From Calliopsis andreniformis (taxonomy: Eukaryota > Arthropoda > Insecta > Hymenoptera > Andrenidae): a stretch of DNA of 64,000 nt. The stretch is taken from the NCBI RefSeq assembly GCF_051401765.1, contig NW_027480532.1, positions 868,001-932,000 on the forward strand. The letters are read 5' to 3'. A program made the translations under genes and the position numbers. Below the pieces are notes generated by a model, which had not been told where the DNA came from, did no database searches, and was given only the letters and a program-made list of their open reading frames with translations. Below, piece by piece: positions 12,894 through 26,872 of this stretch. Numbering within the stretch: position 1 is the stretch's first letter; every line of letters begins with the position of its first letter.

Positions 12894-12985
12894 CCTAGAT
12901 ACTCAATCCCCAATCCTCAATCCTTAATCCTCAGCCTTCAATCCTCAACCGCAGACCTCAATCTTCAATCCTTAATGCTCTATCC
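12894..12985 (+). repeat. Block C, copy 1
   Basis: Block C is about 92 bases long. It starts CCTAGATACTC, contains AACCGCAGACC in this copy (AACCCCAGTCC in the others), and ends CCTTAATGCTCTATCC. CTAG is otherwise almost absent from the array. Confidence 0.87.
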
Positions 12986-13554
12986 TCAATCCTCAATCCT
13001 CAGTCCTCAATCCTCTATCCTCAATCCTCAAACCTCAATCCTCAACCGTCAGTCCTCGTCCTCAATACTCAACACTCAATCCTCAATCCTCAATCTTCAA
13101 TCCTCAATACTCAATATTCAATCGTCAATCCTCAATCCTCAATCCTCAATCTTCAATCCTCAATCCTCAATCCTCAATCCTCAATCCTCAATTCTCAATC
13201 CTCAGTAATCAATCCTCAATCTTCAATACTCAATCGTCAATCCTCAGTCCTCAATCCTCAATCCGCAATCCTCGTTCCTCAAACCTCAATCCTCAACCCT
13301 CAGTCCTCGTCCTCAATACTCAACACTCAATCCTCAATCCTCAATCCTCAATGTTCAATCCGCAATACCCAATCCTGAATCTTCAATCCTCAATCCTCAA
13401 TCCTCAATCCTCAATCCTCAATACTCAATCCTCAATCCTCAGTCCTCAAACCTCAAACCTCAACCCTCAACCCTCAACCCTCAGCCCTCATTCTCAATCC
13501 TCAATCTTCAATCCTCAATCCTCAATCTTCAATCCTCAATAATCAATCTCCAAT

Positions 13555-13646
13555 CCTAGATACTCAATCCCCAATCCTCAATGCTTAATCCTCAGCCTTC
13601 AATCCTCAACCCCAGTCCTCAATCTTCAATCCTTAATGCTCTAACC
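13555..13646 (+). repeat. Block C, copy 2
   Basis: Ends CTCTAACC instead of CTCTATCC. Confidence 0.87.
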
Positions 13647-13872
13647 TCAATCCTCAATTCTCAGTCCTCAATCCTCTATCCTCAATCCTCAAACCTCAAT
13701 CCTCAACCGTCAGTCCTCGTCATCAATACTCAACACTCAATCCTCAATCCTCACTCTTCAATCCTCAATACTCAGTCTTCAATCCTCAATCCGCAATACT
13801 CAATCCTCAATCCTCAATCTTCAATCCTCAATTCCCAATCCTCAATCATCAATCCTCAAACTTCAATCCTCA

Positions 13873-13937
13873 GTTCGCAATCCTCAATCCTCAATCCTCT
13901 GACCTCAGGCATCAATACTCAACCCTCAGTCCTCGTC
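13873..13937 (+). repeat. Block F, copy 4
   Basis: Preceded by CTTCAATCCTCA, followed by CAATCCACAAACC. Confidence 0.86.
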
Positions 13938-15266
13938 CTCAATCCACAAACCTCAATCCTCAATCCTCAATCTTCATTCATCAATATTCAACCTTCTATC
14001 CTCAATCCTCAACCCTCAATCCTCAATCCTCAATCCTCAATACTCAATCTGCAATACTCAATCCTCAATCCTCAATCCTCAATCCTCATTCTTCAATCCT
14101 GAATACCCAATCCTCAATTTTCAATCCTCAATCCTCAATCCTCAGTCCTCAATACTTAACTATCAGTCCTCAATTCTCAATACTCAATCCTCAAGCCTCA
14201 ATCTTCAATCCTCAATACTCAATCTTCAATCCTCAATCCTCAATCCTCAATCCTCAATGCTCAATCCTCAATCCTCAATCCTCAGCCCTCAATCTTCAAT
14301 CCTCAATACTCAATCTGCAATACTCAATCCTCAATCCTCAATCCTCAATCCTCATTCTTCAATCCTGAATAACCAATTCTCAATCTTCAATCCTCAATCC
14401 TCAATCCTCAATTCTCAATCATCAATCCTCTGTCCTCAGTCCTCAAACCTCAACCCTCAATCCTCAGCCCTCATCCTCAATCCTCAATACTCAATCCTCA
14501 ATCCTCAATCTTCAATCCTCAGTCCTCAATCCTCAATCTTCAATCCTCAATCCTCAGTCCTCAATCCTCAATCCTCATTCTTCAATACTCTATACCCAAT
14601 CCTCAGTCTTCAATCCTCAATCCTCAATCCTCAAATCTCAATCCCCAATCCTCAGTCCTCAGTCCTCAAACCTCAATCCTCAACCCTCAGCCCTCATCCT
14701 CAATTCTCAATCCTCAAACCTCAATCCTCAATCCTCAATCTTCAATCCTCAATACTCAATCTTCAATAATCAATCCTCAATTCTCAATCCTCAATACTCA
14801 ATCCTCAATCGTCAACCCTCAATACCCAATCCTCAATCTTCAATCCTCAATCCTCAATCCTCAATCCTCAATCCTCAATCTTCAATCCCCAATAATCAAT
14901 CTTCAATCCTGAATCCTCAATCCTCAATCCTGAATCCTCAATTCTCAATCCCCAAACTCCAATCCTCGATACTCAGTCTTCAATCCTCAATCCTCAATCC
15001 TCAATCCTCATTCTTCAACCCTCAATACCCAATCCTCAATCTTCAATCCTCAATCCTCAATCCTCAATTCTCAATCCTCAATCCTCAATCCTCAGTCCTC
15101 AAACCTCAATCGCCAATCCTCAGCCATCATCCTCAATCCTCAATCCTCAATCTTCAATCCTCAATCCTCAATCCTCATGCCTCAATGCTCAATACTCAAT
15201 CCTCAGTCATCAAACCTCAATCCTGAATCGTCAATGCTGAATTCTCAATCTTCAGACCACAGACCT

Positions 15267-15373
15267 GAACAATCAGATGTCAATCCTCAATCCTCAATAG
15301 AATATTATCAATTCACAGTTTTCAATACACAATACTCAATCTGCAATCTTCACATTTCTATCCACAAACATCA
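15267..15373 (+). repeat. Block A, copy 9 (GATGTC subtype)
   Basis: Starts GAACAATCAGATGTC, with AATATTATC and CACATTTCTATCC. Closest to the copies at 57071 and 63344. Confidence 0.89.
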
Positions 15374-16473
15374 ATTCTCATCACTCAACCCTCAACACTC
15401 AGTCCCCAATCCTCAATCTTCAATCATCAATCCGCAATCCTCAACCCTCAACACTCAGTCCCCAATCCTCAATCTTCAATCCTCAATCCTCAATCCTCAA
15501 TCCTCAATCCTCAATCTTCAATCCTCTATACTCAGTCCTCAATCCTCAATCCTCAATCCTCAATCCTCAAACCTCATTCTACAATCCTCAATACACAATC
15601 CTCAAACTTCAATCCTCAATCCTCAATCCTCAATTCTCAATCCTCAATCGTCAGTCCTCAGTCCTCAAACCTCAATCCTCAACCCTCAGCCCACATTCTC
15701 AGTCCTCAATCCTGAATTCTCAGTCCTCAGCCCTCAAACCTCAATCCTCAACCCTCAGACCTCATCCTCAATCCTCAATTATCAATCCTCAATCCTCAAT
15801 CTTCAATCCTCAATACTCAATCTTCAATCCTCAATCCTCAGACCTCAATACTCAACTATCAGTCCTCAATTCTCAATACTCAATCCTCAATCCTCAATCT
15901 TCAATCCTCAATACTCAATCTTCAATCCTCAATCCTCAATCCTCAATCCTCAATGCTCAATCCTCAATCCTCAATCCTCAACCCTCAATCTTCAGTCCTC
16001 AATCCTCAATCTTCAATCCTCAATCCTCAATTCTCACTCCTCAATACTCAATCCTCAATCGTCAATTCTCTATCCCCAATCCTCAATCTTCAATCTTCAA
16101 TCCTCAATCCTCAATCCTCAATCCTCCATCTTCAATCCTCAATACTCAATCTTCAATCCTCAATCCTCAATCCTCAATCCTCAATGCTCAATCCTCAATC
16201 CTCAATCCTCAACCCTCAATCTGCAATCCTCAATACTCAATCTCCAATCCTCAATCCTCAATCCTCAATCCTCAATCCTCATTCTTCAATCCTCAATACC
16301 CAATCCTCAATACCCAATCCTCAATCTTCAATCCTCAATCCTCAATCCTCAATTCTCAATCCTCAATCCTCTGTCCTCAGTCCTCTAACCTCAATACTCA
16401 ACCCTCAATCCTCAGTCCTCAGTCCTCAAACCTCAATCCTCAACCCTCAGCCCTCATCCTCAATCCTCAATCC

Positions 16474-16565
16474 TAAATTCTCAATCCTCAAACCTCAAAC
16501 CTCAATCCTCAACCGTCAGTCCTCGTCCTCAATCCTCAACCCTCAATCCTCAATCCTCAGTCCTC
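16474..16565 (+). repeat. Block E, copy 4
   Basis: Same length; looks identical to copy 2. Confidence 0.86.
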
Positions 16566-17754
16566 AATCTTCAATCCTCAATACTTAATATTCAATCCTC
16601 AATCCTCAACCCTCAGTCCTCAATCCTCAATCTTCAATCCTCAATCCTCAGACCTCAATCCTCAATCCTCATTCTTCAATACTCAATACCCAATCCTCAG
16701 ACTTCAATCCTCAATCCTCAATCCTCAATTCTCAATCCCCAATCCTCAGTCCTCAGTCCTCAAACCTCAATCTTCAACCCTCAGCCATCATCCTCAATTC
16801 TCAATCCTCAATCCTCAATCCTCAATCCTCAATCTTCAATCCTCAATACTCAATCTTCAATAATCAATCCTCAATTCTCAATCCTCAATACTCAATCCTC
16901 AATCGTCAACCCTCAATACCCAATCCTCAATCTTCAATCCTCAATCCTCAATCCTCAATCCTCAATCCTCAATCTTCAATCCCCAATAATCAATCTTCAA
17001 TCCTCAATCCTCAATCCTCAATCCTGAATCCTCAATTCTCAATCCCCAAACTCCAATCCTCTATACTCAGTCTTCAATCCTCAATCCTCAATCCTCAATC
17101 CTCATTCTTCAACCCTCAATACCCAATACTCAATCTTCAATCCTCAATCCTCAATCCTCAATTCTCAATCCTCAATCCTCAATCCTCAGTCCTCAAACCT
17201 CAATCGCCAATCCTCAGCCCTCATCCTCAATCCTCAATCCTCAATCATCAATCCTCAATCCTCAATCTGCAGCCCTCAATCCTCAGTCCTCAATCCTCAA
17301 TCCTCATTCTTCAATCCTCAATACCCAATCCTCAATCTTCAATCCTCAATCCACAATCCTCAATCCTCAATCCTCATTCTTCAATCCTCAACACCCAATC
17401 CTCAATATTCAATCCTCAATCCTCAATTCTCAGACCACAATTCTCAATCTTCAATCCTCAATACTCAATCTTCAATCCTCAATCCTCAATCCTCAATCCT
17501 CAATCCTCATTCTTCAATCCTCAACACCCAATCCTCAATCTTCAATCCTCAATCCTCGATCCTCAACTCTGAATCCTCAATCCTCAATCCTCAGACCTCA
17601 AACATCAATACTCAACCCTCAGTCCTCGTCCTCAATCCACAACACTCAATCCTCGATCATCAATCTTCAATCATCAATATTCAATCTTCAATCCTCAATC
17701 CTCAATACTCAATCTTCAATACTCAACCATCAGCCCTCAATTCCCAATACTCAA

Positions 17755-17797
17755 TAGAATATCCTGAATTCTCAGGATTCAATACTCAAACCTCAAC
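17755..17797 (+). repeat. Block B, copy 6
   Basis: Full inverted repeat with GAATTC centre. Confidence 0.9.
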
Positions 17798-18249
17798 ACT
17801 CAACCCACAACCCTCAATTCTCAATCCTCAACCCTCAATCGTCAATCCTCAATACTCAATCTTCAATCCTCCATTCTCAATCCTCAATCCTCAACACTTA
17901 TTCTTCAATCCTCAATACCTAATCCTCAATCTTCAATTCTCAATCCTCAATCCTCAATTCTCAATCCTCAATCCTCAATCCTCAATCCTCAGACCTCAGA
18001 CATCAATATTCAACCCTGAGTCCTCGTCCTCAATCCACAAACCTCAATCCTCAATCCTCAATCTTCAATCATCAATATTCAATCTTAAATCCTCAATCCT
18101 CAATCCTCAATCCTCAATCCTCAATACTCAATCTTCAATCCTCAATACTCAATCTTCAATCCTCAATCCTCAATACTCAATCCTCAATCCTCAATCTTCA
18201 ATACTCAATACCCAATCCTCAATCTTCAATCCTCAATCTTCAATCCTCA

Positions 18250-18314
18250 GTTCGCAATCCTCAATCCTCAATCCTCTGACCTCAGGCATCAATACTCAAC
18301 CCTCAGTCCTCGTC
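18250..18314 (+). repeat. Block F, copy 5
   Basis: Standard 65-base form. Confidence 0.86.
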
Positions 18315-18872
18315 CTCAATCCACAACCCTCAATCCTCAATCCCCAATCTTCATTCATCAATATTCAACCTTCTATCCTCAATCCTCAACCCTCAATCTT
18401 CAATCCTCAATCCTCAATACTCAATCTGCAATACTCAATCCTCAATCCTCAAACCTTAATCCTCATTCTTCAATCCTCAACACCCAATCCTCAATCTTCA
18501 GTCCTCAATCCTCAATCCTCAGACACTAATCCTCAATCTTCAATCCTCAATACTCAATCTTCAGTCCTCAAACTTCAATCCTCACTCCTCAATCCTCATT
18601 CTTCAATCCTCAACACCCAATCCTCAATCTTCAATCCTCAATCCTCAATCCTCAATTCTCAATCCTCAATCCTCAGTCCTCAGACCTCAAACATCAATAC
18701 TCAACCCTCAGTCCTCGTCCTCAATCCAGAACCCTCAATCCTCGATTCTCAATCTTCAATAATCAATATCCAATCTTCAATCCTCAATCCTCAATCCTTC
18801 AATGCTCAATCCTCAATCCTCAATCCTCAATCCTCAATACTCAACCATCGATCCTCAATTCTCAATACTCAA

Positions 18873-18915
18873 CAGAATATCCTGAATTCTCAGGGTTCAA
18901 TACTCAAACCTCAAC
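18873..18915 (+). repeat. Block B, copy 7
   Basis: Starts CAGAATATCC; the right side reads TCAGGGTTC, so the inner five-base arms remain. Confidence 0.88.
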
Positions 18916-18944
18916 ACTCAACCCTCAATCCTCAATCCTCAATC

Positions 18945-19980
18945 CTCAATCCTCAATCTTCAATCCTCCATCCTCAATCCTCAATCCTCTATCCTCAATC
19001 CTCAATCGTCAGGCTTCAATCCTCAATACCCAATCCTCAGTCTTCAATCTTCAATCCTTTAATCCTCAACTCTCAATCCTCAATCCTCAGTCCTCAGACC
19101 TCAAACCTCAATCCCCAACCCTCAGCCCTCATCCTCATTCCCCAATCCTCAATCGTCAATCCTCAATCCTCAATCCTCAACGCTCAATCCTCAATGTTCA
19201 ATCCTCAATACCCAATCCTCAGTCTTCAATCCTCAATCCTCAAACCTCAATCTTCAATCCTCAGTCCTCAGTCCTCAAACCTCAATTCTGAATCCTCAAT
19301 CCTGATTCCTCAACCTTCAGCCCTCAGTCCTCAACAATCAGTTGTCATTCCTCAATCCTCAATAGAATATCCTCAATTCACAGCTGTCAAAACTCAATAC
19401 TCAATCTGCAATCTTCCAACCTGTATCCACAAACATCAATTTTCACCACTCAACACTCAGCACTCATTCCTCAATGTTCAATCCTCAATCCTCAGCTCTC
19501 AATCTTCGATCCTCAATACTGTATCTTCAATCCTCAATCCTCAATCCTCAATCCTCAGTCCTCAAACCTCATTCTTCAATCCTCAATGCCCTATACTCAA
19601 TCTTCAATCCTCAATACTCAATCCTCAATTCTCAATCCTCAATCCTCAATCCTCAATCCTCAGACCTCAAACGTCAAATTCAACCCTCAGTCCTCGTCCT
19701 CAATCCACAAACCTCAATCCTCAATCCTCAATCTTCATTCATCAATATTCAACCTTCCATCCTCAATCCTCAACCCTCAATCCTTAATCCTCAATCCTCA
19801 ATGTTCAATCCTCAACACCCAATCCTCAATCTTCAATCCTCAATCCTCAATCCTCAATCCTCAATCCTCAATCCTCAATCCTCTGTCCTCAAACTTCAAT
19901 CCTGAATCCTCAATACTGAATCCTCAATCTTCAGCCCTCAGTCCTCAACAATCAGTTGTCAAACCTCAATCCTCAATAGA
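18945..19980 (+). repeat. Distant relative of the 9953-11474 segment
   Basis: It shares the CCAACCTGTATCC A-block subtype and flanking phrases with 10438-11474 at an offset of about 8,507 bases (A blocks 10825 and 19332, then 11440 and 19946). This is a segmental copy carried across about 8.5 kb of other satellite. Confidence 0.82.
19332..19448 (+). repeat. Block A, copy 10 (CCAACCTGTATCC subtype)
   Basis: As the copy at 9147, with CACAGCTGTC as a private change. Confidence 0.9.
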
Positions 19981-20062
19981 ATGTCATCAATTCACAGTTT
20001 TCAATACTCAATACTCAATCTGCAATCTTCAAATCTCTATCCACAAACATCAATTCTCATCA
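19946..20062 (+). repeat. Block A, copy 11
   Basis: Main subtype: GTTGTCAAACC, AATGTCATC, CTTCAAATCTC. It lies 614 bases after the previous copy, nearly the same spacing as 4145-4757 (612) and 10825-11440 (615). Confidence 0.9.
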
Positions 20063-20716
20063 CTCAACCCTCGACACTCAGTCCCCAATCCTCAATATTC
20101 AATCCTCAATCCTCAATCCTCAATCTTCAATCTTCAATCCTCAATCCTCAATCCTCAATCCTCTATCCTCATTCTTCAATCCTCAATACCCAATCCTCAA
20201 TCTTCAATCCTCAATCCTCAATCCTCAATTCTCAATCCTCAATCCTCTGTCCTCAGTCCTCCTACCTCCACCCTCAACACTCAGCCCTCATCCTCAATCC
20301 TCAATACTCAATCTTCAATACTCAATCTTCAATCCTCAATACTCAATCTTCAATAATCAATCCTCAATTCTCAATCCTCAATACTCAATTCTCAATCCTC
20401 AATCTTCAATCATCAATACTCAGTCTTCAATCCTCAATCCTCAATCCTCAATCCTCAATCCTCAGACCTCAAACATCAATACTCAACCCTCAGTCCTCGT
20501 CCTCAATCCACAACAGTCAATCCTCAATCCTCATTCTTCAATCATCAATATTCAATCTTCAGTCCGCAATCCTCAATCCTCAATCCTCAATCCTCAATCC
20601 TCAACGTTCAATCCGCAATACCCAATCCTCAATCTTCAATCCCCAATCCTCAATCCTCAATCCTCAATCTTCAATCCTCAATACTCAATCTTCAATCCTC
20701 AATTCTCAATACTCAA

Positions 20717-20759
20717 TAGAATATCCTGAACTCTCAGGATTCAATACTCAAACCTCAAC
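20717..20759 (+). repeat. Block B, copy 8 (GAACTC form)
   Basis: ATCCTGA-ACTC-TCAGGAT: one loop change removes EcoRI but keeps both arms. Confidence 0.9.
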
Positions 20760-21386
20760 AGGCAACCCTGAATCCTCAATCCTCAATCCTTAATCCTCAA
20801 TCTTCAATCCTCAATACTCAATCTTCAATCCTCCATCCTCAATCCTCAGTCTTCAATCCTCAATCCTCAATCGTCAGGCTTCAATCCTCAATACTCAATC
20901 TTCAATCCTCAATCCTCAATCGTCATTCGTCAATCCTCATTCTTCAATCCTCAATACCCAATCCTCAATCTTCAATCTTCAACCCTCAATCCTCAACTCT
21001 CAATCCTCAATCCTCAATCCTCAACCCTTATTCTTCAATCCTCGATACCTAATCCTCAATCTTCAATCCTCAATCCTCAATCCTCAATTCTCAATCCTCA
21101 ATCCTCAATCCTCAATCCTCAGACCTCAGACATCAATATTCAACCCTGAGTCCTCGTCCTCAATCCACAAACCTCAATCCTCAATCCTCAATCTTCAATC
21201 ATCAATATTCAATCTTCAATCCTCAATCCTCAATCCTCAATCCTCAATCCTCAATCCTCAATCCTCAATCTTCAATCCTCAATACTCAATCTTCAATCCT
21301 CAATCCTCAATACTCAATCCTCAATCCTCAATCTTCAATCCTCAATACCCAATCCTCAACCTTCAATCCTCAATCTTCAATCCTCA

Positions 21387-21451
21387 GTTCGCAATCCTCA
21401 ATCCTCAATCCTCTGACCTCAGGCATCAATACTCAACCCTCAGTCCTCGTC
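21387..21451 (+). repeat. Block F, copy 6
   Basis: In the first 2.1-kb unit. Confidence 0.86.
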
Positions 21452-22054
21452 CTCAATCCACAACCCTCAATCCTCAATTCTCAATCTCCATTCATCAATA
21501 TTCAACCTTCTATCCTCAATCCTCAACCCTCAATCTTCAATCCTCAATCCTCAATACTCAATCTGCAATACTCAATCCTCAATCTTCAATCCTCAATCCT
21601 CATTCTTCAATCCTGAATAACCAATCCTCAATCTTCAATACTCAATCCTCAATCCTCAGTCCTCAGTACTCAACTATCAGTCCTCAATTCTGAATACTTA
21701 ATCCTCAATCCTCAATCTTCAATCCTCAATACTCAATCTTCAATCCTCAATCCTCAATCCTCAATCCTCAGACCTCAAACGTCAATATTCAACCCTCAGT
21801 CCTCGTCCTCAATCCACAAACCTCAATCCTCAATCCTCAATCTTCATTCATCAATATTCAACCTTCCATCCTCAATCCTCAACCCTCAATCCTTAATCCT
21901 CAATTCTCAATGTTCAATCCTCAACACCCAATCCTCAATCTTCAATCCTCAATCCTCAATCCTCAATCCTCAATCCTCAATCCTCAATCCTCTGCCCTCA
22001 AACCTCAATCCTGAATCCTCAATACTGAATCCTCAATCTTCAGCCCTCAGTCCT

Positions 22055-22171
22055 CAACAATCAGTTGTCAAACCTCAATCCTCAATAGAATGTCATCAAT
22101 TCACAGCTTTCAATACTCAATACTCAATCTGCAATCTTCAAATCTCTATCCACAAACATCAATTCTCATCA
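22055..22171 (+). repeat. Block A, copy 12
   Basis: Main subtype with CACAGCTTTC instead of CACAGTTTTC. Confidence 0.9.
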
Positions 22172-22888
22172 CTCAACCCTCGACACTCAGTCCCCAATCC
22201 TCAATGTTCAATCCTCAATCCTCAATCCTCAATCTTCAATCTTCTATCCTCAATCCTCAATCCTCAATCCTCTATCCTCATTCTTCAATCCTCAATACCC
22301 AATCCTCAATCTTCAATCCTCAATCCTCAATCCTCAATTCTCAATCCTCAATCCTCTGTCCTCAGTCCTCCAACCTCAACCATCAACACTCAGCCCTCAT
22401 CCTCAATCCTCAATACTCAATCTTCAATACTCAATCTTCAATCCTCAATCTTCAGTAATCAATCCTCAATTCTCAATCCTCAATACTCAATTCTCAATCC
22501 TCAATCTTCAATCATCAATACTCAGTCTTCAATCCTCAATCCTCAATCCTCAATCCTCAATCCTCATTCTTCAATCCTCAATACACAATCCTCAATCTTC
22601 AATCCTCAATCCTCAATCCTCAATCCTCAATCCTCAGACCTCAAACATCAATACTCAACCCTCAGTCCTCGTCCTCAATCCACAACAGTCAATCCTCAAT
22701 CCTCATTCTTCAATCATCAATATTCAACCTTCAGTCCGCAATCCTCAATCCTCAATCCTCAATCCTCAATCCTCAACGTTCAATCCGCAATACCCAATCC
22801 TCAATCTTCAATCCCCAATCCTCAATCCTCAATCCTCAACCTTCAATCCTCAATACTCAATCTTCAATCCTCAATTCTCAATACTCAA

Positions 22889-22931
22889 TAGAATATCCTG
22901 AACTCTCAGGATTCAATACTCAAACCTCAAC
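22889..22931 (+). repeat. Block B, copy 9 (GAACTC form)
   Basis: Counterpart of 20717 in the second 2.1-kb unit. Confidence 0.9.
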
Positions 22932-23551
22932 ACGCAACCCTGAATCCTCAATCCTCAATCCTCAATCCTCAATCTTCAATCCTCAATACTCAATCTTCAA
23001 TCCTCCATCCTCAATCCTCAGTCTTCAATCCTCAATCCTCAATCGTCAGGCTTCAATCCTCAATACTCAATTTTCAATCCTCAATCCTCAATCGTCATTC
23101 GTCAATCCTCATTCTTCAATCCTCAATACCCAATCCTCAATCTTCAATCTTCAACCCTCAATCCTCAACTCTCAATCCTCAATCCTCAATCCTCAACCCT
23201 TATTCTTCAATCCTCGATACCTAATCCTCAATCTTCAATCCTCAATCCTCAATCCTCAATTCTCAATCCTCAATCCTCAATCCTCAATCCTCAGACCTCA
23301 GACATCAATATTCAACCCTGAGTCCTCGTCCTCAATCCACAAACCTCAATCCTCAATCCTCAATCTTCAATCATCAATATTCAATCTTCAATCCTCAATC
23401 CCCAATCCTCAATCCTCAATCCTCAATCCTCAGTCTTCAATCCTCAATACTCAATCTTCAATCCTCAATCCTTAATACTCAATCCTCAATCCTCAATCTT
23501 CAATCCTCAATACCCAATCCTCAATCTTCAATCCTCAATCTTCAATCCTCA

Positions 23552-23616
23552 GTTCGCAATCCTCAATCCTCAATCCTCTGACCTCAGGCATCAATACTCA
23601 ACCCTCAGTCCTCGTC
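23552..23616 (+). repeat. Block F, copy 7
   Basis: Counterpart of 21387 in the second 2.1-kb unit. Confidence 0.86.
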
Positions 23617-24548
23617 CTCAATCCACAACCCTCAATCCTCAATCCTCAATCTCCATTCATCAATATTCAACCTTCTATCCTCAATCCTCAACCCTCAATC
23701 TTCAATCCTCAATCCTCAATACTCAATCTGCAATACTCAATCCTCAATCTTCAATCCTCAATCCTCATTCTTCAATCCTGAATACCCAATCCTCAATCTT
23801 CAATACTCAATTCTCAATCCTCAGTCCTCAGTACTCAACTATCAGTCCTCAATTCTGAATACTTAATCCTCAATCCTCAATCTTCAATCCTCAATACTCA
23901 ATCTTCAATCCTCAATCCTCAATCCTCAATCCTCAATGCTCAATCCTCAATCCTCAATCCTCAACCCTCAATCTTCAATCCTCAATACTCAATATGCAAT
24001 CCTCAATCCTCAATCCTCAATCCTCAATCCTCATTCTTCAACCCTGAATAACCAATCCTCAATCTTCAATCCTCAATCCTCAATCCTCAATCCTCAAACC
24101 TTAATCCTCATTCTTCAATCCTCAACACCCAATCCTCAATCTTCAGTCCTCAATCCTCAATCCTCAGACCCCAATCCTCAATCTTCAATCCTCAATACTC
24201 AATCTTCAATCCTCAAGCTTCAATCCTCACTCCTCAATCCTCATTCTTCAATCCTCAACACCCAATCCTCAATCTTCAATCCTCAATCCTCAATCTTCAA
24301 TCCTCAATCCTCAATCCTCAATTCTCAATCCTCAATCCTCAGTCCTAAGTCCTCAAATCTCAATACTCAATCCTGAGCCCTCATCCTCAATCCTCAATCC
24401 TCAATGTTCAATCCTCAACACCCAATCCTCAATCTTCAATCCTCAATCCTCAATCCTCAATCCTCAATCCTCAATCCTCAATCCTCTGTCCTCAAACATC
24501 AATCCTGAATCCTCAATACTGAATCCTCAATCTTCAGCCCTCAGTCCT

Positions 24549-24665
24549 CAACAATCAGTTGTCAAACCTCAATCCTCAATAGAATGTCATCAATTCACAG
24601 TTTTCAATACTCAATACTCAATCTGCAATCGTCAAATCTCTATCCACAAACATCAATTCTCATCA
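24549..24665 (+). repeat. Block A, copy 13
   Basis: Main subtype with ATCGTCAAATCTC, a marker of the 2,207-bp units. Confidence 0.9.
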
Positions 24666-25258
24666 CTCAACCCTCGACACTCAGTCCCCAATCCTCAATA
24701 TTCAATCCTCAATCCTCAATCCTCAATCCACAATCCTCAACCTTCAATCCTCAATACTCGATCTTCAATCCTCAATCCTCAATGCTCAATCCTCAATTCT
24801 CAATCCTCGATCGCCCATCATCAATCCTCAATACTCAATCTTCAATCCTCAATCCTCAATCCTCAATCCTCAGTCGTCATTCTTCAATCCTCAATCTTCA
24901 ATCATCAATACTCAGTCTTCAATCCTCAATCCTCAATCTTCAATCCTCAATCCTCAATTCTCACTCCTCAATACTCAATCCTCAATCCTCAAACCTCAAT
25001 TCTCAATCCTCAATATTCAATCCACAATTCTTAATCTTCAATCCTCAATCCTCAATCCTCAATCCTCAATTCTCAATCCTCAGTAATCAATCCTCAGCCT
25101 CCAATACTCAAGCGTCAATCCTCAGTCCTCAGTCCTCAATCCGCAATCCTCGTTCCTCAAACCTCAATCCTCAACCCTCAGTCTTCATACTCAATTCTCA
25201 ATTCTCAATCCTCAATCCTCAATCCTCAATCTTCAATCCTCAATAATCAATCTCCAAT

Positions 25259-25350
25259 CCTAGATACTCAATCCCCAATCCTCAATCCTTAATCCTCAAC
25301 CTTCAATCCTCAACCCCAGTCCTCAATCTTCAATCCTTAATGCTCTATCC
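25259..25350 (+). repeat. Block C, copy 3
   Basis: Standard form within the first 2,207-bp unit. Confidence 0.88.
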
Positions 25351-26755
25351 TCAATCCTCAATCCTCAGTCCTCAATCCTCAATCCTCAATCCTCTATCCT
25401 CATTCTTCAATCCTCAATACCCAATCCTCAATCTTCAATCCTCAATACTCAATCTTCAATAATCAATCCTCAATTCTCAATCCTCAATACTCAATCCTCA
25501 ATCGTCAACCCTCAATTCCCAATCCTCAATCTTCAATCCTCAATCCTCAATCCTCAATCCTCAATCCTCAATCTTCAATCCCCAATAATCAATCTTCAAT
25601 CCTCAATCCTCAATCCTCAATCCTGAATCCTCAATTCTCAATCCCCAATCTCCAATCCTCAACCCTCAATCCTCAATCCTCAATCGTCAGGCTTCAATCC
25701 TCAATACTCAATCTTCAATCCTCAATCCTCAATTCTCAATCCTCAATCCTCTGTCCTCAGTCCTCTAGCCTCAAACATCAACCCTCAGCCCTCATCCTCA
25801 ATCCTCAATCCTCAATCCTCAATCCCCAATCTTCAATCCTCAACCTTCAATCCTCAATACTCAATCTTCAATCCTCAATCCTCAATCCTCAATCCTCAAT
25901 CCACAATCCTCAATCCTCAATCCTCAATCTTCAATCATCAATACTCAGTCTTCAATCCTCAATCCTCAATCCTCAATCCTCAATCCTCATTGTACAATCC
26001 TCAATACACAATCCTCAATCTTCAATCCTCAATCCTCAATCCTCAATTCTCAATCCTCAATCCTCAATCCTCAGACCTCAAACATCAATACTCAACCCTC
26101 AGTCCTCGTTCTCAATCCACAACAATCAATCCTCAATCCTCAGTCTTCAATCATCAATATCCAATCTTCAGTCCTCAATCCTCAATCCTCAATCCTCAAT
26201 CCTCAATCCTCAATGTTCAATCCGCAATTCCCAATCCTCAATCTTCAATCCTCAATCCTCAATCCTCAATCCTCAATCCTCAATACTCAATCCTCAATCC
26301 TCAGTCCTCAAACCTCAAACCTCAATCTTCAATCATCAATACTCAATCTTCAATCCTCCGTCCTCAATCCTCAACCCTCAATCCTCAATCCTCAATCGTC
26401 AGGCTTCAATCCTCAATACTCAATCTTCAATCCTCAATCCTCAATCCTCATTCCTCAATCTTCATTCTTCAATCCTCAATACCCAATCCTCAATCTTCAA
26501 TCCTCAGTCCTCAATCCTCAATTCTCAATCCTCAATCCTCAGTCCTAAGTCCTCAAATCTCAATACTCAATCCTGAGCCCTCATCCTCAATCCTCAATCC
26601 TCAATGTTCAATCCTCAACACCCAATCCTCAATCTTCAATCCTCAATCCTCAATCCTCAATCCTCAATCCTCAATCCTCAATCCTCAATCCTCTGTCCTC
26701 AAACATCAATCCTGAATCCTCAATACTGAATCCTCAATCTTCAGCCCTCAGTCCT

Positions 26756-26872
26756 CAACAATCAGTTGTCAAACCTCAATCCTCAATAGAATGTCATCAA
26801 TTCACAGTTTTCAATACTCAATACTCAATCTGCAATCGTCAAATCTCTATCCACAAACATCAATTCTCATCA
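26756..26872 (+). repeat. Block A, copy 14
   Basis: Looks identical to the copy at 24549. Confidence 0.9.

Larger units (their letters stand above)
15374..18944 (+). repeat. Heptamer satellite without A blocks
   Basis: About 3.6 kb of TCAATCC variants with an E block (16474), two B blocks (17755, 18873) and one F block (18250). The stretch near 15953-16330 shares a phrase (TCTGCAATCC then TCAATCTCC) with 9779-10150, 40193-40510 and 49139-49456. Confidence 0.85.
19660..21770 (+). repeat. ~2.1-kb tandem higher-order unit, copy 1
   Basis: Block A at 19946 recurs at 22055 (2,109 bases), block B at 20717 recurs at 22889 (2,172), and block F at 21387 recurs at 23552 (2,165). The changing offset shows small internal insertions and deletions since duplication. 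Confidence 0.87.
21771..23935 (+). repeat. ~2.1-kb tandem higher-order unit, copy 2
   Basis: Follows copy 1 directly and preserves its block order A, B, F. Both copies contain the unusual phrase TCCTCGATACCTAATCC (near 21040 and 23212). Confidence 0.87.
24549..26755 (+). repeat. 2,207-bp higher-order unit, copy 1
   Basis: Bounded here from block A to the next block A. The block order (A, CGATCG site, C, then phrases with ATCGTCAGGC) recurs at 26756 and, 12,875 bases away, at 37424. Confidence 0.88.
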